Assembly (NCBI GenBank): GCA_944385645.1
Contig: CALWYA010000060.1
Coordinates: forward strand, 1 to 8,655
Direction: 5' to 3'
From: an uncultured Oscillospiraceae bacterium
Lineage (GTDB): Bacteria; Bacillota; Clostridia; Oscillospirales; Oscillospiraceae
Length of the DNA stretch: 8,655 nt
Shown here: positions 1-5,878 of the stretch, piece after piece
How the letters are laid out: each line of letters opens with the position of its first letter
Position numbering within the stretch: position 1 is the stretch's first letter
Translations under genes and position numbers: made by a program
Notes under the pieces: model-generated
Databases searched by the model: none
Seen by the model: only the letters and a program-made list of their open reading frames with translations
What the model was told of the DNA's origin: nothing

Positions 1-932
1 CGATCCCCACCCTGTTCTACAAGCGGCGGGCCCTGTTCTCCATGCCGGAGCGGCGGATGGCCCTGCGGGTGACCTCATCGGGCACCAGCGGGAGGTTCAG
101 CCGGGTGGGCTTCGACTGGGGCTGTATCCTGGCGGAGGTGCCCATGGTGCTGAAGCTGGGGGCGTATCACGGCCTGATCTCCCCGGTGCCCGCCCACTGC
201 GTGGTGCTGGGCTATCAGCCCCGGCGGGAAAACCGCACCGGGGTCACCCGCACCATGTGGGGGCTGACCTTCTTCTCCCCGCCCCTGGGCCGGTTCTACG
301 CCCTGCGCCCCGGGGAGGGGGGCGGCTACGTCCCCGACCTGGACGGGGCGGCCCGGGCGCTGGACCGGCTGGCCCGCTCCCGCTTCCCCACCCGGATCAT
401 CGGCTTCCCCTCCTATCTGTGGTTCGGCCTGAAGCGCATGGAGGAGCTGGGGCTGTCCGTCCGGCTGCCCCGGGGCTCCAAGGTCCTGCTGGCCGGGGGC
501 TGGAAGCAGCACTACGCCCAGGAGGTGGACAAATCCCTCCTCTACGCCCTGGCCGACCGGGTGCTGGGCATCCCCGAGGGGCAGATCCACGAGTTTTTCG
601 GGGCGGTGGAGCACCCCATCTTCTACAACGCCTGTCCCCGCCACCACTTCCACATCCCCGCCTACGCCCGGGTCATCATCCGGGACCCGGAAACGCTGGA
701 GCCCCTGCCCATGGGGGAGGCGGGGCTGGTGAACCTCATCTCCCCCCTCATCCACGCCACCCCGGTGCCCAGCGTCATGACCGACGATCTGGGCGTCCTG
801 TCCCCGGGGGAGGAGTGCGGCTGCGGCATCCCCTCTCCCTACCTGACCATTCTGGGCCGGGTGGGGGTGCGGGACATCCAGACCTGCGCCGCCGGGGCGG
901 CCCAGCTGCTGGGAAAGGGGGAAGGGTTTTGA
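1..932 (+). CDS. luxE: LuxE-type acyl-protein synthetase (5' end missing)
   Basis: This family activates a fatty or other carboxylic acid with ATP to an acyl-AMP and moves the acyl group to a cysteine, for reduction by a LuxC partner. The reading frame is open from base 3 to the TGA at 930-932, giving 309 visible residues; full LuxE proteins are about 370, so roughly 60 N-terminal residues lie upstream. In fragment numbering I see the Ser/Gly/Thr-rich adenylate-binding loop SSGTSG (25-30), KVLLAGGWKQH (160-170), a conserved Glu-His block starting at E203, and TDDLG (260-264) of the adenylating fold. Cys295, 14 residues before the end, is the candidate acyl-accepting cysteine, by analogy with the acylated Cys near the C-terminus of Photobacterium LuxE. 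The stop overlaps the start of the luxC-like gene, so the two are probably co-translated. The family call is firm; the natural acyl substrate cannot be read from the sequence. Confidence 0.88.
   Translation, partial: IPTLFYKRRALFSMPERRMALRVTSSGTSGRFSRVGFDWGCILAEVPMVLKLGAYHGLISPVPAHCVVLGYQPRRENRTGVTRTMWGLTFFSPPLGRFYALRPGEGGGYVPDLDGAARALDRLARSRFPTRIIGFPSYLWFGLKRMEELGLSVRLPRGSKVLLAGGWKQHYAQEVDKSLLYALADRVLGIPEGQIHEFFGAVEHPIFYNACPRHHFHIPAYARVIIRDPETLEPLPMGEAGLVNLISPLIHATPVPSVMTDDLGVLSPGEECGCGIPSPYLTILGRVGVRDIQTCAAGAAQLLGKGEGF
917..931 (+). promoter_or_regulatory. RBS that fixes the TTG start of the luxC-like gene
   Basis: A purine-rich run GGGGGAAGGG (917-926) sits just ahead of TTG (929-931). 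The TTG shares bases with the luxE stop TGA (930-932), a TTGA stop-start overlap typical of translational coupling. No ATG or GTG gives a better start nearby, and the next in-frame ATG lies more than 150 bases into the conserved region. Confidence 0.65.
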
Positions 933-2179
933 TCCTGGCCAACGGCATCCTCCGCCCGGACGAGGACCTGCCCCAGGTCCTGGCGGGACTGGAGGAAGAA
1001 CTTCTCACCACCCTGGCCGGGCCCATCCTGGAGGCCCGGACCGTCATCGGGGCCTGCGCCCGGCTGCTGGACCGGCTGGACCGGGGGGAGCTGGATGCGC
1101 TGATCGCCCAGTACGCCACCCCCCAGCTGCTGGCCGAGCTGGAGGAGTACCGGCGCTTCCTCCGGCCCGAGGCCCTGGAGGCCCGGCTGGCGCTGGAGCT
1201 CGGGGGGCTGGACGGTCCCCGGCCCTTCGGGCGGACGGAGGCGTACCCCCTGGGGGTGCTCCTCCACGTGGCCGCCGGCAATCTGGACGGCCTGCCCGCC
1301 TATACCGCCCTGGAGGGGCTGCTCACCGGCAATCTCAACCTGGTGAAGCTGCCCTCGGGGGACTCCGGGCTGTCCCTGGCCCTGGCCAAGCTGCTCACAG
1401 ATACTGAGCCCAGACTGGCCCCCTATCTCTACGTGTTCCCCATCCCCTCCTCCGACCGGGCCTCCCTGGAGGCCCTGGCCCGGCTGGCCGACGGGATCGT
1501 CACCTGGGGCGGGGACGAGGCCATCACCGCCCTGCGGGCCCTGGCCCCGCCCGGGTGCCGGCTCATCGAGTGGGGCCACCGGCTCAGCTTCGCCTACCTG
1601 TCCGGGGAGGCGTCGGAGGCCGACCTGACCGACCTGGCCCGGCACATCCTGGCCACCAACGGCCTGCTGTGCTCCTCCTGTCAGGGGATCTACGTGGACA
1701 CCGACCAAATGGAGGACCTGGAGCGGTTCGCCCGGCGGTTCCTGCCCATCCTGGAGAGGGCCTCCCGGGGGCGGCCCCCCGGACAGGCCGCCCTGTCCAC
1801 CCTCCACGGCTGGGAGCATCGGCTGGAGCTGGCGGCCGACGGCTCGCCGGACCGGGTGTTCCCGGGCCGGGGCTGCTCCCTGACAGTGTGCCCCGGCCGG
1901 GCGCTGGAGCTGTCCCCCCTCTACGGCAACGTGTGGGTGAAGGCCCTGCCCCGGCGGGAGCTGGTCCGGGCCCTGGGCCCCTGCCGGGGCAGGCTCCAGA
2001 CGGCGGGGCTGCTGTGCCCGCCGGCGGAGCGGGCGGAGCTAACCGCCCTGCTGGCCCGGGCGGGAGTCAATCGGATCACCGCCCCCGGCCGCATGTCCGC
2101 CCCTCTGCCCGGGGAGGCCCACGATGGGGAGTACCCCCTGCGCCGCTACCTGCGGGCGGTGGACATCGCGGACCGCTGA
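929..2179 (+). CDS. luxC: LuxC-type acyl-CoA/acyl-protein reductase
   Basis: LuxC-family proteins, part of the aldehyde dehydrogenase superfamily, reduce an activated acyl group (acyl-protein thioester or acyl-CoA) to an aldehyde with NADPH. From the TTG at 929 the product is 416 residues, somewhat shorter than the roughly 480 of classical LuxC, with the difference at the N-terminus. Diagnostic segments are YPLGVLLHVAAGNLDGLP (about 106-123), GLLTGNLNLVKLPSGDSGLS (about 130-149), the WGGDEAI nucleotide-site segment (about 193-199), EWGHRLSFAYL (about 214-224), and NGLLCSSCQGIYVD, in which Cys248 is the likely catalytic nucleophile; Cys251 lies close by. The gene is coupled to the luxE-like gene, matching the LuxE-LuxC complex of fatty-acid reductase. 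Bioluminescence should not be assumed: luxA/luxB are not visible, and such pairs occur in non-luminous bacteria. The substrate is unknown, and no clear terminator follows. Confidence 0.88.
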   Translation: MILANGILRPDEDLPQVLAGLEEELLTTLAGPILEARTVIGACARLLDRLDRGELDALIAQYATPQLLAELEEYRRFLRPEALEARLALELGGLDGPRPFGRTEAYPLGVLLHVAAGNLDGLPAYTALEGLLTGNLNLVKLPSGDSGLSLALAKLLTDTEPRLAPYLYVFPIPSSDRASLEALARLADGIVTWGGDEAITALRALAPPGCRLIEWGHRLSFAYLSGEASEADLTDLARHILATNGLLCSSCQGIYVDTDQMEDLERFARRFLPILERASRGRPPGQAALSTLHGWEHRLELAADGSPDRVFPGRGCSLTVCPGRALELSPLYGNVWVKALPRRELVRALGPCRGRLQTAGLLCPPAERAELTALLARAGVNRITAPGRMSAPLPGEAHDGEYPLRRYLRAVDIADR

Positions 2180-2247
2180 ACCGCGCCCCCGGCCCGCCGC
2201 CGAGAGCACCCCGCAGGCGCGCCATGTAAACAAGGAAACGCAACAGA

Positions 2248-2260
2248 TGCAAATTTTGCA
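2248..2260. repeat. Short perfect inverted repeat
   Basis: TGCAAA and TTTGCA flank a single T, giving a 13-base near-palindrome in a locally AT-rich patch about 70 bases after the luxC stop. A one-base centre cannot form a good hairpin, so if functional it would act as a DNA-binding site. It could also be chance. Confidence 0.3.
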
Positions 2261-2361
2261 CCACGAGCGGCAGCGGGCGGAGAAGCAATCATTCTTTAGA
2301 TTTTTGCCCGCGCGCCGGATGGGCGAGGCAGGCAAGCATCAGAAATTGCCGAAGGGAAATT

Positions 2362-2384
2362 TTTAGAAACCGTAGGTTTCTAAA
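2362..2384. repeat. Hairpin B: 10-bp perfect stem, 3-base loop
   Basis: TTTAGAAACC (2362-2371) is the exact reverse complement of GGTTTCTAAA (2375-2384), with loop GTA. It shares three T residues with the right arm of the imperfect hairpin A, so A and B could be alternative or competing folds at their junction. Confidence 0.8.
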
Positions 2385-2394
2385 CGGCGTTTTG

Positions 2395-2422
2395 GTGACT
2401 TTGCCGCTGTTGGCAAAGTCAC
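2395..2422. repeat. Hairpin C: 11-bp perfect stem, 6-base loop
   Basis: GTGACTTTGCC (2395-2405) is the exact reverse complement of GGCAAAGTCAC (2412-2422), with loop GCTGTT. This is the longest perfect stem in the cluster. Confidence 0.85.
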
Positions 2423-2442
2423 TCGCCGCCCGGAGGCGGCGA
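2423..2442. repeat. Hairpin D: 8-bp GC-rich stem, 4-base loop
   Basis: TCGCCGCC (2423-2430) pairs exactly with GGCGGCGA (2435-2442) around the loop CGGA. It begins on the base right after hairpin C ends. It is followed by AACTCTCC, not a T-run, which argues against simple intrinsic termination on the + strand. Confidence 0.8.
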
Positions 2443-2479
2443 AACTCTCCTGCCCTCGTCCCGCCCGCAGGCGAGATCC

Positions 2480-2512
2480 TCTGTTCCTACTTATACCAAA
2501 GCGGGGAACAGA
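2480..2512. promoter_or_regulatory. Inverted repeat upstream of dut (candidate operator or leader hairpin)
   Basis: TCTGTTCC (2480-2487) and GGAACAGA (2505-2512) are exact reverse complements separated by 17 bases. The spacer contains TTATAC (2491-2496), a possible -10 element. An AT-rich stretch and then the dut ribosome binding site (GGGAG, 2527-2531) follow within 20 bases. Position suits a repressor site over the operon promoter or a 5'-leader hairpin. The arms point the opposite way to the Firmicute LexA box (GAAC-N4-GTTC), so SOS control is not supported. The pairing is seen directly; the function is inferred. Confidence 0.45.
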
Positions 2513-2538
2513 AATAAAAAATCAATGGGAGTTACAAA

Positions 2539-2988
2539 ATGGACTTGAAAATCAAGGCGCTTTCCCCTAAAATCGGGACTGACATCCCCCTGCCCTACTA
2601 CGCCACCCCCGGCTCGGCGGCCATGGACCTCCACGCCTGCCTGGACGGGGCGGTGACCATCCCCGCCGGGGAGCGGCGGGTCATCCCCACCGGTCTGGCC
2701 ATCGCCCTGCCCTCGGCGGACTATGTGGCCCTGGTGTTCGCCCGCAGCGGCCTGGGCATCAAGCACGGGGTGGCCCCGGCCAACTGCGTGGGGGTCATCG
2801 ACAGCGACTACCGGGGGGAGATCCTGGTGGGGCTCCAAAACTCCGGCGGGAGCGAGTTCACGATCCGACCCGGCGACCGGATCGCCCAGCTGATGGTGGT
2901 TCCGGTGGTCCAGCCCCGGCTGCGGCTGGTGGACGAGCTGGACGAGACCGGCCGGGGAGCCGGGGGCTTTGGCTCCACCGGCGTCTGA
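2539..2988 (+). CDS. dut: Trimeric-type dUTP diphosphatase (dUTPase)
   Basis: dUTPase hydrolyses dUTP to dUMP and pyrophosphate, keeping uracil out of DNA and supplying dUMP for thymidylate synthesis. At 149 residues the protein is a normal length for the homotrimeric family. All five family motifs are present: motif 1 PGSAAMDLH (24-32), motif 2 RSGLGIKHG (69-77), motif 3 GVIDSDYRGEI (85-95) with Asp88 as the expected catalytic residue, motif 4 GDRIAQL (112-118), and the C-terminal flexible Gly-rich motif 5 RGAGGFGSTG (139-148), which closes over the nucleotide. The ATG at 2539 follows GGGAG at 2527-2531 by seven bases. It is the first gene of the putative operon; the next gene starts 19 bases after its stop. 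Nothing essential is missing, so it should be active. Confidence 0.95.
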   Translation: MDLKIKALSPKIGTDIPLPYYATPGSAAMDLHACLDGAVTIPAGERRVIPTGLAIALPSADYVALVFARSGLGIKHGVAPANCVGVIDSDYRGEILVGLQNSGGSEFTIRPGDRIAQLMVVPVVQPRLRLVDELDETGRGAGGFGSTGV

Positions 2989-3007
2989 GAAAAAGGAGGA
3001 ACCGACC

Positions 3008-3871
3008 ATGTTCGGATTGTTCAAGAAGAAGGGCGGAGAGGCCCCGGAGGAACAGGAGCGGCCCCAGAAGGCCGCCGATCAGGAAATCAGAGCGGGCATC
3101 CACGCCATGGGACAGGAGTTCCTGCCCGAGGAGCTGTCCGTCCTGGCCGTCACCGGCCCCAATCCCTTCGGGGGCGGCCCCCGGGAGGACGGGCTGTGGG
3201 TGGCCTCCATGGGGCTGACCGCCTGGATGGAGGAGGACAGCCCTGACATTCACCGGGAGGACATCCAGCTGGTCACCCCCGCCGACCCCCGGCTGCTGGG
3301 CTTCCTGCGCCAGCGGGCCCTGCCGGACTTTCTCATCAAGTTCCGGGCCCGCCGGTCCGCGGACGGCAGCCAGCTCCTGCTGCTGGACCTGCCCCAGCCC
3401 GGCTTTGACCCCGACCTGAAGGCCATCCTGGAGGAGCAGAAGAAGCCGGACAGCACCTATGTGGAGGGGCTGGGCACCTTTGTGCTCAACCGCCAGGTGG
3501 GCTGGTACCAGGCCGACGTGGACTGGCTGGGCCAGTCCATCCAGCTGGTGTACGACCGGGGGAGCGAGGAGGAGATGAAGTCTGCCCAGCAGACCGCTCT
3601 GGCCCTGCTGGGGGCCCGGGAGGACTGGGACGGCCGGGCGCGGACCTACGCCGCCCAGCAGCTGCCCGTCCAGCACCCCGACCTGGAGGACGAGATGCTG
3701 GAGGTCCCGGCCGAGGAGCTGGCCCGGCGGCTGGAGCCGGAGTCCCTCCAGGTCTGGCCCGACGGCTCCTTCGAGTTCTGGTTCCACGACGCCGACTACC
3801 AGTGGGAGCACGCCCTGCGGGTGCGGGGCACGGTGGACGGCGGCCTTGACCACGTGTATCTGGAGGGCTGA
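3008..3871 (+). CDS. DUF2262-like protein of unknown function
   Basis: This acidic soluble protein of 287 residues has no signal peptide or membrane segment. The ATG at 3008 follows a strong AGGAGG (2995-3000). The N-terminus is a short basic patch (MFGLFKKK) and a charged linker to about residue 28. An N-terminal domain follows (about 30-145), then a C-terminal domain (about 155-287) with LGTFVLNRQVGWYQADVDW (155-173) and an ending of the form DGSFEFWFHDADYQWEHALRV (252-272) before a Gly-Asp-rich strand. That ending and the spacing recall DUF2262 proteins (dG.f.f.y.Dgd.f.gH.i.V), which lack an agreed function. I base this on pattern memory, not a search. It sits between dut and maf, with maf starting 4 bases after its stop, so it is probably co-expressed with nucleotide-sanitation and elongation genes. 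I do not assign a function; a stress-response or immunity-like role would be guesswork. Confidence 0.6.
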   Translation: MFGLFKKKGGEAPEEQERPQKAADQEIRAGIHAMGQEFLPEELSVLAVTGPNPFGGGPREDGLWVASMGLTAWMEEDSPDIHREDIQLVTPADPRLLGFLRQRALPDFLIKFRARRSADGSQLLLLDLPQPGFDPDLKAILEEQKKPDSTYVEGLGTFVLNRQVGWYQADVDWLGQSIQLVYDRGSEEEMKSAQQTALALLGAREDWDGRARTYAAQQLPVQHPDLEDEMLEVPAEELARRLEPESLQVWPDGSFEFWFHDADYQWEHALRVRGTVDGGLDHVYLEG

Positions 3872-3875
3872 GCCC

Positions 3876-4475
3876 ATGCGGATCATTCTGGCGTCCCAAT
3901 CCCCCCGGCGGCGGGAGCTGCTGGAGCGGATGGGCCTGTCTCCCTTTGACGTCATCCCCGCCCGGGGGGAGGAGCGGGCCGACCCCGCCCTGTCTCCCGC
4001 CCGGCTGGTGGAGGCCCTGTCCCGGCAGAAGGCCGCCGAGGTGGCCGCCGCCCACCCGGAGGCCTTGGTCATCGCCGCCGACACGGTGGTGTCCATCGAC
4101 GGTCTGGTGCTGGGCAAGCCCCGCAGCGGTGCGGAGGCCGCCCGGATGCTCGCTCGCCTGTCCGGCCGGGAGCACACCGTCTACACCGGGGTGACCGTCC
4201 GCCTGGGGGACCGGGCGGACACCGGGCACGAGGCCGCCGCCGTCCGCTTCCGCCCCCTGTCGGAGGCGGACATCGCCCACTATGTGGCCACCGGCGAGCC
4301 CATGGACAAGGCCGGGGCCTACGGCATTCAGGGCTACGGGGCCATGCTGGTGGAGGGCATCGACGGGGACTACTACAACGTGATGGGTCTGCCCGTGTGC
4401 CGGCTGGCCCGGATGCTGGCCGGCTTCGGTCTGGACCCCCTGGCCCTGGCCGCTGAAAAGGAGCGACGCGCGTGA
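3876..4475 (+). CDS. maf: Maf family nucleotide pyrophosphatase (YhdE-like, dTTP/UTP type)
   Basis: Maf proteins hydrolyse nucleoside triphosphates to monophosphates and pyrophosphate; the YhdE subgroup prefers dTTP, UTP and modified pyrimidines. Loss or excess affects septum formation in Bacillus and E. coli. The product has 199 residues, a typical length. Motifs: SQSPRR (7-12) for phosphate binding, AADTVV (67-72) with Asp69 as the likely catalytic base, GKPRS (80-84), DKAGAYGIQG (144-153), and GDYYNVMGLP (164-173). The AYGIQG and NVMGLP signatures fit the YhdE-like rather than the YceF (m7GTP) subgroup. The start chosen is ATG at 3876, with GGAGGG (3862-3867) inside the end of the previous gene; an upstream in-frame ATG at 3846 lies deeper in that gene and adds residues outside the conserved N-terminus. 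The stop overlaps the mreC start by four bases. Confidence 0.93.
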   Translation: MRIILASQSPRRRELLERMGLSPFDVIPARGEERADPALSPARLVEALSRQKAAEVAAAHPEALVIAADTVVSIDGLVLGKPRSGAEAARMLARLSGREHTVYTGVTVRLGDRADTGHEAAAVRFRPLSEADIAHYVATGEPMDKAGAYGIQGYGAMLVEGIDGDYYNVMGLPVCRLARMLAGFGLDPLALAAEKERRA

Positions 4476-5314
4476 AGGATTTCCTGCGGAAAAACGGGAT
4501 ACTGCTGCTGGTCATCGCCCTGCTGCTGTCCATCCTCATCGGGGTGACCTCCTCCCTGCTGGGGGGAAATGCCGACCCACTGTCCAACGTGGTGTCCACC
4601 GTCACCGCCCCCATCCGCAGCGGAGTGTCCGCCGTGGCCAACTGGGCGGAGGGGGTGTACAACTACGTCTTCCGATACGGCCAGATTCAGGAGGAGCTGT
4701 CCGACCTGCGCGCCCAGGTGGCCGAGCTGGAGGACCAGGTGCGCCAGGGCCAGGAGGCCATCCGGGAGAACGAGCAGCTGCGGCAGCTGCTGGACCTGCA
4801 GGAGCGCCGCCGGGACTTCGTCTTCGAGTCGGCCCGGGTGACCGAGCGGTCCACCGTCAACTGGGAGTCCACCCTCACCCTGGACAAGGGCTCCTCCGCC
4901 GACGTGGAGGCGGGGGACTGCGTCATCACCGAGACGGGGGTGCTGGTGGGGGTGGTGTCCAAGGTGGGCTACAACTGGTCCACCGTGTCCACCGTCATCG
5001 ACACCGGCATCGAGATGGGGGGCATCGTCTCCCGCACCTACTCCGCCGGCATCCTGGAGGGCAGCTTCGACCTGATGAGCCAGGGCAAGCTGCGCCTGAG
5101 CTACCTGCCCGAGGGGGCCCAGCTGGTCTCCGGGGACGAGGTGCTCACCTCGGGCCGGGGGGACGTGTACCCCTCCGGGCTGGTGGTGGGCCAGGTGGAG
5201 GGGGTCTTCACCGACCCCTCCGGCCAGTCCCGGTACGCCGTGGTGGTCCCCGAGGCCCAGCTGGACAACCTCATCGAGGTATTCGTCATCAAGGACTTTG
5301 CAATCGTGGAGTGA
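4472..5314 (+). CDS. mreC: Rod shape-determining protein MreC
   Basis: MreC is a single-pass membrane protein whose extracytoplasmic part forms filaments and activates the PBP2-RodA elongation synthase. The 280-residue product has a short basic N-terminus, one membrane segment (about 9-30), a coiled coil (about 71-112, with Leu/Val/Ile at heptad positions), and a C-terminal two-beta-barrel domain. Conserved pieces are GVLVGVVSKVGYNWSTVSTV (156-175), IVSRTYSAGILEG (185-197) and GDEVLTSGRGDVYPSGLVVG (221-240). The start is GTG at 4472, in a GTGA overlap with the maf stop; AAAGGAG (4457-4463) lies eight bases upstream. mreB is not between maf and mreC, although it commonly precedes mreC elsewhere, so the actin homologue must be encoded outside the window or be absent. 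Confidence 0.94.
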   Translation: MKDFLRKNGILLLVIALLLSILIGVTSSLLGGNADPLSNVVSTVTAPIRSGVSAVANWAEGVYNYVFRYGQIQEELSDLRAQVAELEDQVRQGQEAIRENEQLRQLLDLQERRRDFVFESARVTERSTVNWESTLTLDKGSSADVEAGDCVITETGVLVGVVSKVGYNWSTVSTVIDTGIEMGGIVSRTYSAGILEGSFDLMSQGKLRLSYLPEGAQLVSGDEVLTSGRGDVYPSGLVVGQVEGVFTDPSGQSRYAVVVPEAQLDNLIEVFVIKDFAIVE

Positions 5315-5317
5315 GAG

Positions 5318-5332
5318 AGGAGGAGCGCCTTG
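5318..5332 (+). promoter_or_regulatory. RBS supporting the TTG start of mreD
   Basis: AGGAGG (5318-5323) lies six bases before TTG (5330-5332) in the 15-base gap after mreC. The resulting N-terminus, a few basic and polar residues and then a hydrophobic helix, suits an MreD protein. Confidence 0.75.
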
Positions 5333-5842
5333 ACCCGCCGCGACCTGTTCCACAAATGGCTGATCTACGCCCTGGCCCTGGTGCCGGTGTGGCTGATGGA
5401 CGCCCAGATCCTCCCCCGCCTGCCCCTGTTCGGGGTCACCCCTATGCTGCTGCCCCTGGCGGCGGCGGCGGTGGCCGTGCTGGAGGGGGCCTACGCCGGC
5501 ACCGGCTTCGGCCTGGCGGTGGGCCTGTGGTGGGAGGCCGCCTACCCCGGCGGCTTCGGGGGGCTGGTGTTCGGCCTGGCCCTGGCCGGGCTGATCATGG
5601 GCCACCTGTCCCAGTATGTCCTGCGGCAGTCCTTCCCCGGCTATCTCCTGTGCGCCGCCGGCCTGCTGTGCGCCCTGGACGGCCTGCGCGTCGCCCGGGG
5701 GCTGCTCACCCACGCCGCCGACCTGGGGGCCATGCTCCGGGTGGCCGCCCCCGAGGTCCTCTGGTCCCTGGTGTGGAGCCCCCTGGTGTGGCTGCTGTTC
5801 CGGGCAGTCTACCGCCGGGTGGGGGGCACCCGCCTGGCCTGA
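5330..5842 (+). CDS. mreD: Rod shape-determining protein MreD
   Basis: MreD is a small polytopic membrane protein of the elongasome, working with MreC and PBP2. The 170-residue product is almost entirely hydrophobic, with about five membrane segments (roughly 10-28, 34-54, 56-70 with 74-94 close behind, 101-118 and 139-160) and a positively charged C-terminal tail (YRRVGGTR). Sequence conservation in MreD is weak, so the call rests on size, topology, the GxxxGLxWE-type segment around 59-69, and its place between mreC and the PBP2 gene. The TTG start at 5330 is supported by AGGAGG six bases upstream. The next gene begins 33 bases after the stop. Confidence 0.85.
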   Translation: MTRRDLFHKWLIYALALVPVWLMDAQILPRLPLFGVTPMLLPLAAAAVAVLEGAYAGTGFGLAVGLWWEAAYPGGFGGLVFGLALAGLIMGHLSQYVLRQSFPGYLLCAAGLLCALDGLRVARGLLTHAADLGAMLRVAAPEVLWSLVWSPLVWLLFRAVYRRVGGTRLA

Positions 5843-5860
5843 TCCCCGCGTCCCCTCTGG

Positions 5861-5878
5861 AAAGGAGGTCTTCCCTTG
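5861..5878 (+). promoter_or_regulatory. Near-perfect Shine-Dalgarno before the TTG start of the PBP2 gene
   Basis: AAAGGAGGT (5861-5869) is nearly a full complement to the 16S rRNA 3' end. It lies six bases before TTG (5876-5878) and fixes the start. The strong site may offset the weak start codon. Confidence 0.8.

Larger units (their letters stand above)
2341..2442. repeat. Tandem stem-loop element (one imperfect and three perfect hairpins)
   Basis: About 100 bases are almost wholly built of consecutive inverted repeats. Hairpin A (2341-2364) is imperfect: AGAAATTGCC pairs with GGAAATTTTT around a GAAG loop, with one G/A mismatch and one G-T pair. Hairpin B (2362-2384) has 10 perfect pairs, C (2395-2422) has 11, and D (2423-2442) has 8. 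C and D abut directly. No T-run follows D, so this is not a textbook terminator. The arrangement resembles a REP- or MITE-like dispersed intergenic repeat or a structured RNA. Copy number elsewhere in the genome cannot be seen from here. The inverted repeats themselves are certain; the element type is inferred. Confidence 0.6.
2180..2538. other. Intergenic region between the luxCE-like pair and the dut operon
   Basis: These 359 bases hold no credible gene. Short open frames across them lack a ribosome binding site and overlap luxC or dut in other frames. Base composition is visibly less GC-rich than the flanks. The region contains a 13-base inverted repeat (2248-2260), a run of stem-loops (2341-2442), and an inverted repeat just upstream of dut (2480-2512). 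A promoter for the downstream operon must lie here or further upstream, but I see no convincing -35/-10 pair; TTATAC at 2491-2496 is the best -10-like match and has no recognisable -35. No stem followed by a T-run, as in a classical intrinsic terminator, is present. Confidence 0.7.

Noticed and set aside
257..928. Upstream extension of the luxC-like reading frame to an ATG at 257
   Set aside because: The extension translates to Pro/Gly/Arg-rich sequence and overlaps conserved luxE. LuxC similarity begins after the TTG at 929, which has its own ribosome binding site.
2124..2366. Open frame of 80 residues running from luxC into the intergenic region
   Set aside because: No ribosome binding site, composition unlike a protein, and it ends within the hairpin element.
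2423..2460. Intrinsic terminator for the luxCE-like unit at hairpin D
   Set aside because: The stem is followed by AACTCTCC and C-rich sequence, not a T-run.
2462..2496. Sigma-A promoter with -10 TTATAC at 2491-2496
   Set aside because: No -35-like hexamer at the expected spacing (the bases there read CAGGCG) and no extended -10 TG, so it is kept only as a remark.
2480..2512. LexA/SOS box before dut
   Set aside because: The Firmicute box is GAAC-N4-GTTC; here the arms are in the opposite order (GTTCC then GGAAC) with a 17-base spacer.
2491..3024. - strand open frame opposite dut
   Set aside because: It mirrors dut, whose five motifs are intact on the + strand; its product is low-complexity.
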